A DNA stretch of 12,653 nucleotides from Bacillota bacterium (lineage in GTDB: Bacteria; Bacillota; Sulfobacillia; RBS10-35; JAJYVN01). Below are positions 1 through 7,554 of this stretch, in pieces. A program made the position numbers and the translations under genes. Positions within the stretch are counted from its first letter, which is position 1; each line of letters begins with the position of its first letter. The stretch lies in the NCBI GenBank assembly GCA_021827805.1, contig JAKAUG010000265.1, forward strand, positions 1-12,653. Reading direction: 5' to 3'. Below the pieces are notes generated by a model that was not told where the DNA came from, did no database searches, and worked only from the letters and a program-made list of their open reading frames with translations.

Positions 1-68
1 TGACTTCATTTTCAGTGAGTCTGCTGATGTTGGTCATTGACTAGACGGGTCTTCTTTTCTTGCTTTGT
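1..68. other. AT-rich, non-coding-looking window edge
   Basis: The first 60 bases contain 25 G/C (about 42%), against roughly 70% in the rest of the window. In the hisG frame there is a TAG stop at 42-44, so the hisG homology cannot extend upstream through this stretch. I see no gene, promoter or known element here. It may be real sequence brought in by a deletion or insertion that removed the start of hisG, or an assembly/chimera artefact at a contig end. The sequence alone does not decide between these. Confidence 0.6.
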
Positions 69-599
69 GTGAAGGTGGTGCCCTACGTGCGCGAGGGTGT
101 GGCCCAGTTGGGCGTCACGGGCAAGGACGTCCTCTTGGAAGACGGCACCGGGGTGCTGGAACTCCTGGACCTGCCCGTGGGCCGGTGGCGCATGTCCGTG
201 GCCGCCCCGGAGGCCACGGACTGGCCGCGGCTCCTGGCGGAGCGCGGCGACGGCCTGCGGGTCGCGACGAGCTATCCAGCGGCCACCGCGGCCTTCTTTG
301 CGGACCGGGGCCTCAACCCGCAGGTGCTGCGCCTGCGGGGCGCGGTCGAACTGGCGGCCGTGGTGGGGCTGGCCGACTGCATCGTCGACCTGGTCGACAG
401 CGGCCGGACGCTGCGCAACCACGGCCTGCGCGAGGTGGAGGTCGTGCACCCGATCAGCCTGCGGCTCATCGGGAACGTGGCGGCCTACCGCTGGCAGGCC
501 GCGGGGGTGCGCGAACTGTGCACCAGGCTGTCCCGGAGCCTGGCCGCCGACCCGGGAGCCGGCCAGCAAGCCGAGGAGGGAAGGGAGCAATCGCGTTGA
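60..599 (+). CDS. hisG: ATP phosphoribosyltransferase catalytic subunit (short form), N-terminus missing
   Basis: HisG catalyses the first step of histidine synthesis, joining ATP and PRPP to give phosphoribosyl-ATP. The visible 179 residues match the short HisG form. A segment reading VPYVREGVAQLGVTGKDVLL aligns with the middle of domain I, and the PRPP-binding loop is clear (DLVDSGRTLRNHGL followed by a RLIGN segment). The family is normally about 205-215 residues, and compared with the Bacillus protein about 55-60 N-terminal residues are absent, including the MPKGR segment. An in-frame TAG at 42-44 closes the frame upstream, and the only formal starts are TTG 60 or GTG codons at 69, 75 and 78. 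True homology seems to begin around base 75-80. No C-terminal regulatory domain is present, so a HisZ partner would be expected, but none is in the window. The stop overlaps the next gene start (TTGA). As written it is probably non-functional, or an artefact of the sequence edge. Confidence 0.85.
   Translation: MLCVKVVPYVREGVAQLGVTGKDVLLEDGTGVLELLDLPVGRWRMSVAAPEATDWPRLLAERGDGLRVATSYPAATAAFFADRGLNPQVLRLRGAVELAAVVGLADCIVDLVDSGRTLRNHGLREVEVVHPISLRLIGNVAAYRWQAAGVRELCTRLSRSLAADPGAGQQAEEGREQSR
583..587 (+). promoter_or_regulatory. Ribosome binding site for hisD-hisC
   Basis: A purine-rich run at 573-587 (GAGGAGGGAAGGGAG) lies inside the end of hisG. Its last part, GGGAG, ends 8 bases before the TTG at 596. 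It decides the TTG start, since no ATG or GTG lies nearby in this frame, and the TTGA overlap with the hisG stop suggests translational coupling. Confidence 0.65.
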
Positions 600-3013
600 G
601 TGCTGCCGACTTCTGGCGTCCCGTCCCAGCGGAGACATGGAAGGACCGGCCCGAGCGGGCGTCTGACCCGCGGGTGGCTGAGCGGGTGAGCGAGTTGCTC
701 GCCGCCCTGCGGGCTGGCGGCTCGGAGGCGCTGGCGCGGCTTGAGGGTGCGCTGCGCGCAGACCCCGGCCGCCCTGTGGAGGAGGCCCTCGCGGAGGCGC
801 CCCTCGCGGCGGAGGCCCTGGAGCTCGCGCCGACCCGGATGGGGGAGGCCCTCGGCCGCATCTCCCCGGACCTGCGCGCCGCACTGGAGGCCTCGCGTCG
901 CCGGCTGCGGGAGTTCCTGGCTCCGGGGCTGCCCCGGCCCTGGGCACACGAGGATGGGGCCGGCAACCGGACCGAGATGCTCATCGAGCCGTTGACCCGT
1001 GTTGGGGCGTTTGTGCCTGGGGGGCGGGCGGCCTACGTCTCCTCCCTGCTCATGACCGTTGTGCCCGCGCGCCTGGCTGGCGTGGGAGAGGTCGTCGTGT
1101 GCACCCCGGTCGGGCCGGACGGGTCCGTCTCCGACGCGCTCCTGGCGGCGGCCGCGGTGGCCGAGGTGGACCGGGTCTTCACCCTCGGCGCGGTGCCGGC
1201 GGTGGCCGCCATGGCCCTTGGCCTGGATCCGGTGCCAGCCTGCGCCAAGGTGGTCGGGCCCGGCAGCGCCTGGGTGGTGGAGGCCAAGCGGCAACTCTTC
1301 GGCACGGTGGGGCTCGATGGGCTTCCCGGCCCGTCGGAGGTCATGGTGGTGGCCAGCACGGGCGCCAACCCCGACTGGGTGGCCCTGGACCTCCTGGCCC
1401 AGGCCGAGCACGGTCCGGACACGCTGTCCCTGCTGGTGACCCCGGACGCGGACCTGGCCGAGGCGGTGGGGCAGTGCCTCGAGCGGCGGTGGCAGGCCCT
1501 GCCGCCCGTGCGTCGCCGCGATGCGGCCCTGGCTCTGGCGTCGAGTGGGGGCCCGGTGCTCGTGCCAAACGTGGAGGCGGCCCTGGCGCTGGCGGCCCAG
1601 GTGGCCCCCGAGCACCTGGCCCTTCAGGGCCCGGAGGCGGAGGCCGCGGCGGGGCGCGCGCGTGGCGTCGGTGCGGTGTTCGTGGGCCCCTGGTCCCCCG
1701 TCGCGGCTGGTGATTATGCGGCGGGGACCGACCACGTCCTGCCCACCCGCGGAACCGCGCGCCACGCCTCCGGCCTGAGTTGCGCGGATTTTGTCCGCCA
1801 GGTCCAGGTGTTCCGCGGCAGCCCGCGCGGGACGGGCGCCTGGGGCCCCGCGGCCCTCGTCCTGGCGCGGGAGGAGGGCTTTGTGGCCCACGCGGCGTCG
1901 GTGGCGGCCAGACTGGAGGCCATGCCCGCCGGGCTGGCCGCGGCCGAGCAGGCGCGGCCGTACGTGCCGCCGATCCCTGGCGGGGCCTTGCGGCTGGATC
2001 TGAACGAGAACCCGTATCCCTGGCCCGATGAGCTGTGGGAGGAGGTGCTGGTTCGTCTGCGGGCCGCCGAACCCTCCCGCTACCCGCGGGGCACGGCGCG
2101 CCTGCAGGAGGCGCTGGCCGCCTACGCCGGGGTGCCCGCGGAGCGATGCCTGCCGGCCAACGGTTCGGACGAACTGCTCCTGGCCCTGGTGGCCGCCTGG
2201 GGCCGGCGCGTGGCGCGCGTGCTCTTCCCCACGCCCACCTTTGGGATGTACCGCAGGCTGGCGGAGGCAGCGGGGCTCCCCGCGGTGGGGGTGCCGCTCG
2301 GGCCGGCGCCCGGCTGGGAGCTGGACGTGGACCGTTTGGTCGCCGAGGCGCGCCGCGGCGGGGAGACGCTCCTGTTCCTGTGCCGGCCGAACAATCCCAC
2401 CGGAGGCCTCTGGCCCGCTGACCAGGTGCGGCGTCTGGTGGAGACCGAGGGTGTGTGGACGGTCCTGGACGAGGCCTACGCCGAGTTCTCCGGGGAGTCC
2501 CTCCAGGCCTGGATCGACGAATACCCGCGCCTCTGCGTGCTGCGGACGATGAGCAAGGCGTTTGCGCTGGCCGGACTGCGGGTGGGTTACGCGCTGGGGC
2601 GCGGCCCGGCTCTGGCCTGGCTGCGCGCCGCCGTGCAGCCCTGGGCCGTGAGCGCCTTTTCCTGCGCCGCGGCGGAGGCCGCCCTCGAGCGCCGTCCCCT
2701 GATGGAGGCCTGGGTCCGTACCCTGACCGCCGAGCGGGAGCGCCTCGGCGCCGCCCTGGCGGGGATCCCGGGCCTGGAACCCTACCCGAGCCAGGCAAAC
2801 TACATCCTGTTCGGCGTCGATCCGGTGCGCACGGGTTGGCAGGCCCCGGAGCTCTTCGCGCGCCTCTACCGCGACGGGGCGGTGCTGCGCCGCTGGGACG
2901 GCGAACCGGCCCTGGCCCAGACCCTGCGCGTCAGCGTCGGCCGTCCGGAGGAGAACGATCGCCTCGTGGGCCTCCTTGAGGCTGCGGTACAGGAGCGGCG
3001 ATCTGACCGCTGA
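596..3013 (+). CDS. hisD-hisC: Fused histidinol dehydrogenase - histidinol-phosphate aminotransferase
   Basis: One uninterrupted 805-residue frame carries two enzymes. Residues 1 to about 442 are HisD (L-histidinol to L-histidine, NAD, zinc). Zinc ligands and catalytic residues are visible at Q269/H272 (AQAEHG), E339-H340 (VAPEHLAL), D373 (GDYAAGTDHVLPT) and H432 (EGFVAHA), with the same spacing as E. coli Q259, H262, E326-H327, D360 and H419 apart from a small offset. Residues about 443-805 are HisC, a PLP-dependent fold-type I aminotransferase that makes histidinol phosphate. It shows LDLNENPYP near its start, PNNPTGG, DEAYAEF and the PLP lysine K654 in SKAFALAGLRVGY. No stop or frame change lies between the halves. 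An in-frame ATG at 1922, preceded by GGAGG two bases away, begins MPAGLAAAEQARPYVPP exactly where a stand-alone HisC would start, so separate HisC translation is possible. The HisD half is rather divergent (GPGSAW for GPGN, DGLPGPSE for D-x-x-AGPSE). The two halves catalyse non-adjacent steps, separated by histidinol-phosphate phosphatase. Confidence 0.9.
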   Translation: MSAADFWRPVPAETWKDRPERASDPRVAERVSELLAALRAGGSEALARLEGALRADPGRPVEEALAEAPLAAEALELAPTRMGEALGRISPDLRAALEASRRRLREFLAPGLPRPWAHEDGAGNRTEMLIEPLTRVGAFVPGGRAAYVSSLLMTVVPARLAGVGEVVVCTPVGPDGSVSDALLAAAAVAEVDRVFTLGAVPAVAAMALGLDPVPACAKVVGPGSAWVVEAKRQLFGTVGLDGLPGPSEVMVVASTGANPDWVALDLLAQAEHGPDTLSLLVTPDADLAEAVGQCLERRWQALPPVRRRDAALALASSGGPVLVPNVEAALALAAQVAPEHLALQGPEAEAAAGRARGVGAVFVGPWSPVAAGDYAAGTDHVLPTRGTARHASGLSCADFVRQVQVFRGSPRGTGAWGPAALVLAREEGFVAHAASVAARLEAMPAGLAAAEQARPYVPPIPGGALRLDLNENPYPWPDELWEEVLVRLRAAEPSRYPRGTARLQEALAAYAGVPAERCLPANGSDELLLALVAAWGRRVARVLFPTPTFGMYRRLAEAAGLPAVGVPLGPAPGWELDVDRLVAEARRGGETLLFLCRPNNPTGGLWPADQVRRLVETEGVWTVLDEAYAEFSGESLQAWIDEYPRLCVLRTMSKAFALAGLRVGYALGRGPALAWLRAAVQPWAVSAFSCAAAEAALERRPLMEAWVRTLTAERERLGAALAGIPGLEPYPSQANYILFGVDPVRTGWQAPELFARLYRDGAVLRRWDGEPALAQTLRVSVGRPEENDRLVGLLEAAVQERRSDR

Positions 3014-3045
3014 AAGGATCACGTCGGCGCTGGAGGGATGCGTCC

Positions 3046-3642
3046 ATGGCGAGCGAGCGGGTGGGGAAGATCGCGCGCAGCACACGGGAGACCAGGGTGG
3101 TGGTCAACCTCTCCCTGGACGGACGGGGTCAGGTTCAGGTGCACACGGGAGTCGGGTTTCTGGACCATATGCTGGAAGCCTTCGCGCGGACATCCCTCTG
3201 CGACCTCGAGGTCGGTTGCCAGGGGGATCTCGAGGTCAGCGCGCACCATTCCGTGGAGGACACGGGCATCGGCCTCGGGCAGGCCCTGCGCCAGGCCGTG
3301 GGGGATCGCGCGGGCCTGGCGCGCTATGGGTGGGCGCTGGTCCCCATGGACGGGGCGCTGGCGCGGGTGGTGCTGGACCTCTCTGGCCGCCCGTATCTGC
3401 GCTGGGAGGTGCCCGTGCCCCTGCAGATGTTGGGGGACTTCCCCACCGACCTGGCGCCGGAGTTCTGGCGTGCCCTGGCGGTTCACGCCGGACTGACCCT
3501 GCATGTGGACGTGCTGGCCGTGGACAACGCCCACCATGCCCTGGAGGCCGTCTGGAAGGCGGCCGGGTTGGCGCTGGCCCAGGCCGTGGCGAGGCGCGAG
3601 GGCGTCGTGGGCCCGCTGTCGACCAAGGGAACGCTCGACTAG
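3046..3642 (+). CDS. hisB: Imidazoleglycerol-phosphate dehydratase (monofunctional)
   Basis: HisB dehydrates imidazoleglycerol phosphate to imidazole-acetol phosphate, the substrate of the HisC half upstream. At 198 residues it has the length of the stand-alone enzyme, without the N-terminal phosphatase domain of the enterobacterial protein. Visible family marks are TGVGFLDHML (residues 34-43), the metal-binding HHSVED (67-72), DLSGRPYL, the second metal site DNAHHALEA (160-168) and the C-terminal STKGTLD. ATG 3046 is supported by GGAGGG at 3032-3037, 8 bases upstream, and by the RETRVVV segment falling at the usual distance from the start. The usual PMDEAL segment reads PMDGAL at residues 100-105. 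It lies 32 bases after hisD-hisC and 17 before hisH. Confidence 0.95.
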   Translation: MASERVGKIARSTRETRVVVNLSLDGRGQVQVHTGVGFLDHMLEAFARTSLCDLEVGCQGDLEVSAHHSVEDTGIGLGQALRQAVGDRAGLARYGWALVPMDGALARVVLDLSGRPYLRWEVPVPLQMLGDFPTDLAPEFWRALAVHAGLTLHVDVLAVDNAHHALEAVWKAAGLALAQAVARREGVVGPLSTKGTLD

Positions 3643-3659
3643 TCTTGGGGGGCGGCCAC

Positions 3660-4274
3660 GTGATCGCCGTGATCGACTATGACGCCGGGAACCTGCACAG
3701 CGTGCTCAAGGCGGCGCAGCGAGCGGGCCTGGACGCCGAGTTGGCCCGTTCCGCGGAGGGGCTCGAGCGCGCCCGGGGGGTGATCCTGCCCGGAGTCGGC
3801 GCCTTCGACACCTGCATGCGGCGGCTGGGGGAACAGGGGCTGGTGGAGCCGCTCGTCCGCCACCTGAAGGCGGACCGACCCTTTCTGGGGATCTGCCTCG
3901 GACTGCAGCTGCTCTTTGACTGGGGGGAGGAGGGGGGCGGCGCGGCGGGGCTTGGGCTGCTTCCGGGCCGTGTTCGGCGCCTGGAGGCCCCTGGACGCAA
4001 GGTGCCGCACATGGGCTGGAACGCCCTGCACCTGCACAGCCCCTCGGTCCTGTTCGCGGGGATCCCGGAGGGCGAGTATTTCTACTTCGTCCACAGTTTC
4101 CACGCCGTCCCCGAGCGGGCGGAGGATCTGGTCGCCACGGTGGACTACGGCGAGCAGGTCACTGCGGCTGTGAGCGTGGGACGGGTGCACGCCGTGCAGT
4201 TCCACCCCGAGAAGTCCAGCACGGCCGGGCTGCGCGTGCTGGCGAACTTCGGCCGTCTGGTGGGGGATGCGTGA
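3660..4274 (+). CDS. hisH: Imidazole glycerol phosphate synthase, glutamine amidotransferase subunit
   Basis: HisH hydrolyses glutamine and passes ammonia to HisF, with which it forms IGP synthase. The 204-residue product is a class I amidotransferase. It has the IDYDAGNLHSV start, PGVGAFD oxyanion-side segment, nucleophile C79 in GICLGLQLLF, the PHMGWN segment, HSFHA and the H182/E184 pair in VQFHPEKS. The start is GTG 3660, preceded by a G-rich run at 3647-3655. A second in-frame GTG at 3669 is possible but would remove the first beta strand. The reading frame is open far upstream, across hisB, but that part is a shadow of hisB in another frame. The stop overlaps the next gene as TGATG. Confidence 0.95.
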   Translation: MIAVIDYDAGNLHSVLKAAQRAGLDAELARSAEGLERARGVILPGVGAFDTCMRRLGEQGLVEPLVRHLKADRPFLGICLGLQLLFDWGEEGGGAAGLGLLPGRVRRLEAPGRKVPHMGWNALHLHSPSVLFAGIPEGEYFYFVHSFHAVPERAEDLVATVDYGEQVTAAVSVGRVHAVQFHPEKSSTAGLRVLANFGRLVGDA

Positions 4275-5011
4275 TGGCGACGGGCGGTTTCGTGCTCTGG
4301 CCCGCCATCGACCTGCGGGAGGGGCGCTGCGTGCGCCTGGTGCAGGGGGATCCAGACCGGCAGACCGTCTTCGGCGAGGACCCGGTGGCGATGGCCAGGC
4401 ACTGGGTGCGGGCGGGAGCCCAGGCCCTGCACGTGGTGGATCTGGACGGAGCCTTCGCGGGAGCGCCCCGCCAGCTGGAGCTGCTCGGCGCGATCGCCGC
4501 CGCCGTGCCGGTGCCCGTGCAGTTCGGCGGCGGACTGCGCAGCGAGCGGGACGTGGCGGCCGCGCTGGAGGCGGGCGCGGCGCGGGTGGTCGTTGGGACC
4601 CGGGCGCTGGAGGCCGGGTTCCTGGTGGCGCTCCGGCAGCGCTGGGGCGGCGAGCGGATCGTTGCCGGGCTGGACGCCCGCGGTGATCATCTCGCCATCG
4701 CGGGTTGGCGCCAGCAGAGCTCAGTGGACCTCATGGAGGCCGCGGGGTTGGTGCTGGGGGCAGGGATTGAGCTGGCCGTGTTCACCCAGGTGGAGCGCGA
4801 CGGTTTGCTCGGCGGCCCCGATCTCCCGCGCATCCGCGCCCTGGCGGCCACGGGTCTGGGCGTGGTCGCCTCCGGCGGGGTTTCCTCGGCGGAAGACCTG
4901 CGGGCCCTGGTCGCGCTCGCGCCCCTGGGGGTGCGCGGCGCGATCGTGGGCCGGGCCCTGTATGACGGGCGGCTGACGCTTGATCAGGCGCTGGCCGCGG
5001 CGGGGGCGTGA
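4274..5011 (+). CDS. hisA: ProFAR isomerase (phosphoribosylformimino-AICAR-P isomerase)
   Basis: HisA is a (beta/alpha)8 barrel that isomerises ProFAR to PRFAR, the substrate of HisF-HisH. The 245-residue product shows [17 protein letters not shown] with acid D13, QFGGGLRS, the second acid D134 in AGLDARGD, the phosphate-binding SGGVSS and the closing [11 protein letters not shown]. The start chosen is ATG 4274, which overlaps the hisH stop (TGATG) and lies 7 bases after GGGGG at 4262-4266. GTG 4271 would add one residue. A deviation is seen in the catalytic loop, where the usual TDIxRDGTL reads TQVERDGLL (residues 171-179): the threonine is kept, but the aspartate after it is Q172. Confidence 0.93.
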   Translation: MATGGFVLWPAIDLREGRCVRLVQGDPDRQTVFGEDPVAMARHWVRAGAQALHVVDLDGAFAGAPRQLELLGAIAAAVPVPVQFGGGLRSERDVAAALEAGAARVVVGTRALEAGFLVALRQRWGGERIVAGLDARGDHLAIAGWRQQSSVDLMEAAGLVLGAGIELAVFTQVERDGLLGGPDLPRIRALAATGLGVVASGGVSSAEDLRALVALAPLGVRGAIVGRALYDGRLTLDQALAAAGA

Positions 5012-5016
5012 GCGGC

Positions 5017-5829
5017 ATGCTGGCGCGACGCATCATCGCCTGCCTGGACATCGACGCGGGGCGCGTGGTCAAGGGCGTGCGCTTCGCGGACACCCAGGAG
5101 GTGGGGGATCCGGTGGCCCTGGCGGCGCGCTATGACCGCGAGGGCATTGACGAACTGGTGTTCTACGACATCTCGGCCTCGGCTCAGGGGCGGCGCACGA
5201 TGCTGAGCACCGTCGCGGACACCGCCGCCACGGCCTTCATCCCCCTGACCGTGGGGGGCGGCGTGGACTCGGTGGAGCAGATGCGCCTTCTGCTGCGCGC
5301 GGGCGCCGACAAGGTTTCGGTCAACACCGCCGCGGTGGCCGACCCCGCGCTGCTGGCGCGGGGGGCCGACAAGTTCGGCAACCAGTGCATCGTGCTCTCC
5401 ATTGACGCGCGCCGCGTGTCCGGGTCGCTGGCGCGCTGGGAGGTGGTCACCCACGGGGGACGGAGGGCCACAGGACTGGACGCCGTGGCGTGGGCCGAGC
5501 GCGGCGTGGCCCTGGGGGCCGGCGAGGTCGTGCTCAATTCCATCGACAGCGATGGCACCCAGGGCGGCTACGACGTGGAGCTGTGCCGGGAGGTGTCCTC
5601 GCGCGTGGGCGTGCCCGTGGTCGCCTCCGGCGGGGCCGGGAGCGCACAGGACTTCTGGCGCGTGCTCACCGAGGGTTGCGCGGACGCGGCGCTCGCCGCG
5701 TCCGTCTTCCACCGGCGCGAACTGGAGGTGGCCGAGTTGAAGGCCTTCCTGGCGGCGCGCGGGGTGCCGGTGCGCCCGGCGTCCCGGATCGAGGGCCTGG
5801 GCGAGCGGAGGGCTGACGATGGGCGCTGA
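5017..5829 (+). CDS. hisF: Imidazole glycerol phosphate synthase, cyclase subunit
   Basis: HisF uses ammonia from HisH to turn PRFAR into imidazoleglycerol phosphate and AICAR. It is a (beta/alpha)8 barrel. With ATG 5017 as start the two catalytic acids fall at the usual numbers, D11 in [14 protein letters not shown] and D130 in [39 protein letters not shown] and ASGGAGS are also visible. GTG 5008 overlaps the hisA stop (GTGA) and would add three residues, but family length and the MLARRII start favour 5017. The product has 270 residues, against about 252-258 in the family. The extra ~17 residues after GVPVRP read through the hisIE ribosome binding site and overlap its first 11 bases. Confidence 0.95.
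   Translation: MLARRIIACLDIDAGRVVKGVRFADTQEVGDPVALAARYDREGIDELVFYDISASAQGRRTMLSTVADTAATAFIPLTVGGGVDSVEQMRLLLRAGADKVSVNTAAVADPALLARGADKFGNQCIVLSIDARRVSGSLARWEVVTHGGRRATGLDAVAWAERGVALGAGEVVLNSIDSDGTQGGYDVELCREVSSRVGVPVVASGGAGSAQDFWRVLTEGCADAALAASVFHRRELEVAELKAFLAARGVPVRPASRIEGLGERRADDGR
5807..5812 (+). promoter_or_regulatory. Ribosome binding site for hisIE
   Basis: GGAGGG lies 6 bases before ATG 5819 and sits inside the extended 3' end of hisF. It fixes the hisIE start and suggests that the hisF tail was kept or lengthened across this signal. Confidence 0.7.
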
Positions 5830-6550
5830 AGAGGCGACCGTGCGTCCCGCGATGCCGTGGGAGGATGTGCGCTACGATGCGGACGGCCTCTGCCCGGTGG
5901 TCGTCCAGTCCGCGGAGAACGGCACCGTGCTCATGCTGGCCTGGGCCGACCGCGAGGCCGTGCGGCGCACCGTGCGGGACCGGCGGGCCTGGTTCTGGTC
6001 GCGCTCGCGCCAGGAGCTCTGGCGCAAGGGGGACACCTCCGGCAACGCGCAGCATGTGCTCGAGGTGCGCTGGGACTGCGATGCCGACACCCTGCTCTAT
6101 CTGGTGCGGGCCGCGGGGCCTGCCTGCCACACGGGACACGTCTCGTGCTTCTACCGGGGAGAGGAGAGGGCCGCGGCGGACACCGCCTGGTCCGGGTCCC
6201 AGCTGCCGGACCCGCAGGCCTCCGCCGGCTCCCTGGGCGCGGAGTTGGACCGCCTGGGAAGCGTGATCGCCGCGCGCAGGCGCGACATGCCGGAGGCGAG
6301 CTATGTGGCCGGCCTGTTGCGGGCCGGACGTGGCCGCGTGCTGCAGAAGGTGGGCGAGGAGGTGGTGGAGGCCATCCTCGCTGGCACGGAGCCGGATCGG
6401 GCGCATGTGGCGGCCGAGTTCGCCGACCTGTTCTTCCACGCCCTGGTGGCGTTGGCCGCCCTGGACGTGCCGGCTGAGGACGTGGCCCGCGAACTCGGCG
6501 CGCGGGCGGCCAGCCGCCCCGCGCGCGGCTCGTCCCCCGAGGCTGGGTGA
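5819..6550 (+). CDS. hisIE: Bifunctional phosphoribosyl-AMP cyclohydrolase / phosphoribosyl-ATP pyrophosphatase
   Basis: The 243-residue product joins the third and second steps of the pathway. The HisI domain (to about residue 120) removes water across the purine ring of PR-AMP. It shows [17 protein letters not shown], metal-binding DCDAD (86-90) and the zinc cysteines in [13 protein letters not shown] (C103, C110). The HisE domain (about 141-230) hydrolyses PR-ATP to PR-AMP. It shows [11 protein letters not shown] and [13 protein letters not shown], the acidic residues that bind magnesium in the MazG-like fold. The last ~13 residues are a low-complexity Arg/Ser/Pro tail. It overlaps hisF by 11 bases, is preceded by GGAGGG, and is the last his gene in the window. 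Confidence 0.95.
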   Translation: MGAEEATVRPAMPWEDVRYDADGLCPVVVQSAENGTVLMLAWADREAVRRTVRDRRAWFWSRSRQELWRKGDTSGNAQHVLEVRWDCDADTLLYLVRAAGPACHTGHVSCFYRGEERAAADTAWSGSQLPDPQASAGSLGAELDRLGSVIAARRRDMPEASYVAGLLRAGRGRVLQKVGEEVVEAILAGTEPDRAHVAAEFADLFFHALVALAALDVPAEDVARELGARAASRPARGSSPEAG

Positions 6551-6551
6551 G

Positions 6552-6592
6552 CGGCCGCCGCTCGGCATACCCTAGCCGCGAGCCCGCGGCCG
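6552..6592 (+). other. Stem-loop between the his operon and ytxC
   Basis: CGGCCGC (6552-6558) pairs perfectly with GCGGCCG (6586-6592). Inside it, CTCGGC (6561-6566) pairs with GCCGCGAG (6575-6582, one C bulged) around an 8-base loop. No T-run follows; the next bases are a G-run that probably serves as the ytxC ribosome binding site. It may be a Rho-type or processing boundary or an mRNA-stabilising stem at the operon end. I would not call it an intrinsic terminator. Confidence 0.5.
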
Positions 6593-6608
6593 GGGGGGAC
6601 AGCCGAGC

Positions 6609-7529
6609 ATGGAGACGATCACCATTGGTACCAAGGAGGCTCCGGCCGAGATTGCCCAGCGCCTGAGCACCGCCTGCGCGCCCCTCCTGGAGCGGGGCAC
6701 GCCGCTGCAGTTCAGCGTCGAAGAGCGTGGCGAGCTGTCCTTTGTGCGCTGCCGGCTGGGGGAGGGTGCCGGCCGCAACGACGGTGCGGACCTGCGCCGC
6801 GCGGTGGTCGCCGTACTCAGCCGCTGGATTGTGGAGCGCTCCGCGCCCGCCCGGCTGCGCCAACTGGTGGGCCGGCAATGCGACGAGTTCAGCGCCCAGG
6901 AGCGGGATCGGATCCTTGAGCTCGCGAGGCAGGAGCTGAACAGCTCCCTGCGTGAGGGAGGGTCGGCCGAGGAGCAGTGGCGCCAGATGGCCCTGGAACG
7001 CCTGACCGAGTATCTGGAGCGCGCGGACACCGTCGTGATCGAGGGGTTCGTCACCTTTCGTCTGCGCGAGCATGTGGAGGAACTCTCGCGCCTCGTGGAG
7101 CAGGTCGCCGAGGGTGTGCTCCTGGAGCGCGAGTACCGCGAGTTCGTCGATCTGCTGCTGCACGTGGTGGAGGGGCATCCAGACCGAACCGCGGAGGTGC
7201 ACTGCAGCTTCGATCCCGAGGGCGGGGTACACCTGGAGGACGGCGACGGCCGGGCTGTGGGCACCGCCTTCCTCGCACCGCCCGAGGACGACGGCCACGG
7301 GCCGGAGGCCGGGCTGGAGGAGTTGGTGGTCAGCGCCCTGATCACGCTGGCGCCGCGACGTCTTCACCTGCACCTGGGGGGTGCGGCGGGGGAATTCCTC
7401 TCCGCGGACACCCTGGCCCTTCTCCGCGCCGTCTTCCGCGGGGGTATCAGCGTCTGCCGGGATTGCCCCCGCTGCCGCGCCCTGGGAGCAGGACCGGCCG
7501 CGGCGGCGTCGAAACACCCATCGGAATGA
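6609..7529 (+). CDS. ytxC: YtxC-family sporulation-associated protein
   Basis: The 306-residue product resembles the YtxC family of spore-forming Bacillota, whose biochemical role is not known. The best marks are the central block IEGFVTFRLREHVEELSRLV (about residues 144-163) followed by EREYREFVDLLLHVVEG (173-189), the typical YtxC core. A C-terminal cysteine cluster C-x2-C-x2-C (C283, C286, C289) looks like a metal site. No signal peptide or membrane segment is seen, so it is probably cytoplasmic. ATG 6609 follows a run GGGGGGGA at 6592-6599, about 9 bases upstream. It is 58 bases after hisIE and 25 before thpR. Alternatives: a generic uncharacterised protein; the YtxC call rests on remembered motif similarity only. 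Confidence 0.75.
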   Translation: METITIGTKEAPAEIAQRLSTACAPLLERGTPLQFSVEERGELSFVRCRLGEGAGRNDGADLRRAVVAVLSRWIVERSAPARLRQLVGRQCDEFSAQERDRILELARQELNSSLREGGSAEEQWRQMALERLTEYLERADTVVIEGFVTFRLREHVEELSRLVEQVAEGVLLEREYREFVDLLLHVVEGHPDRTAEVHCSFDPEGGVHLEDGDGRAVGTAFLAPPEDDGHGPEAGLEELVVSALITLAPRRLHLHLGGAAGEFLSADTLALLRAVFRGGISVCRDCPRCRALGAGPAAAASKHPSE

Positions 7530-7554
7530 GAGCGCCTGTTCCGGGGTGGCCCAG

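Noticed and set aside
43..60. Small palindrome AGACGGGTCT followed by a T-rich run, possibly a terminator
   Set aside because: A 4-bp stem with a 2-base loop is too small to fold, and the region may be an artefact.
65..595. N-terminal extension of the hisD-hisC frame up to base 65
   Set aside because: It is the out-of-frame shadow of hisG with no homology visible; the ribosome binding site and TTG at 596 and the HisD family start argue for 596.
485..3085. Very long open frame on the - strand opposite hisD-hisC
   Set aside because: Low-complexity His/Gln/Arg/Gly/Pro composition typical of the antisense of a GC-rich gene; no recognisable domain.
2976..3659. Upstream extension of the hisH frame
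   Set aside because: It overlaps hisB completely and encodes Gly/Arg-rich shadow sequence; HisH begins at GTG 3660.
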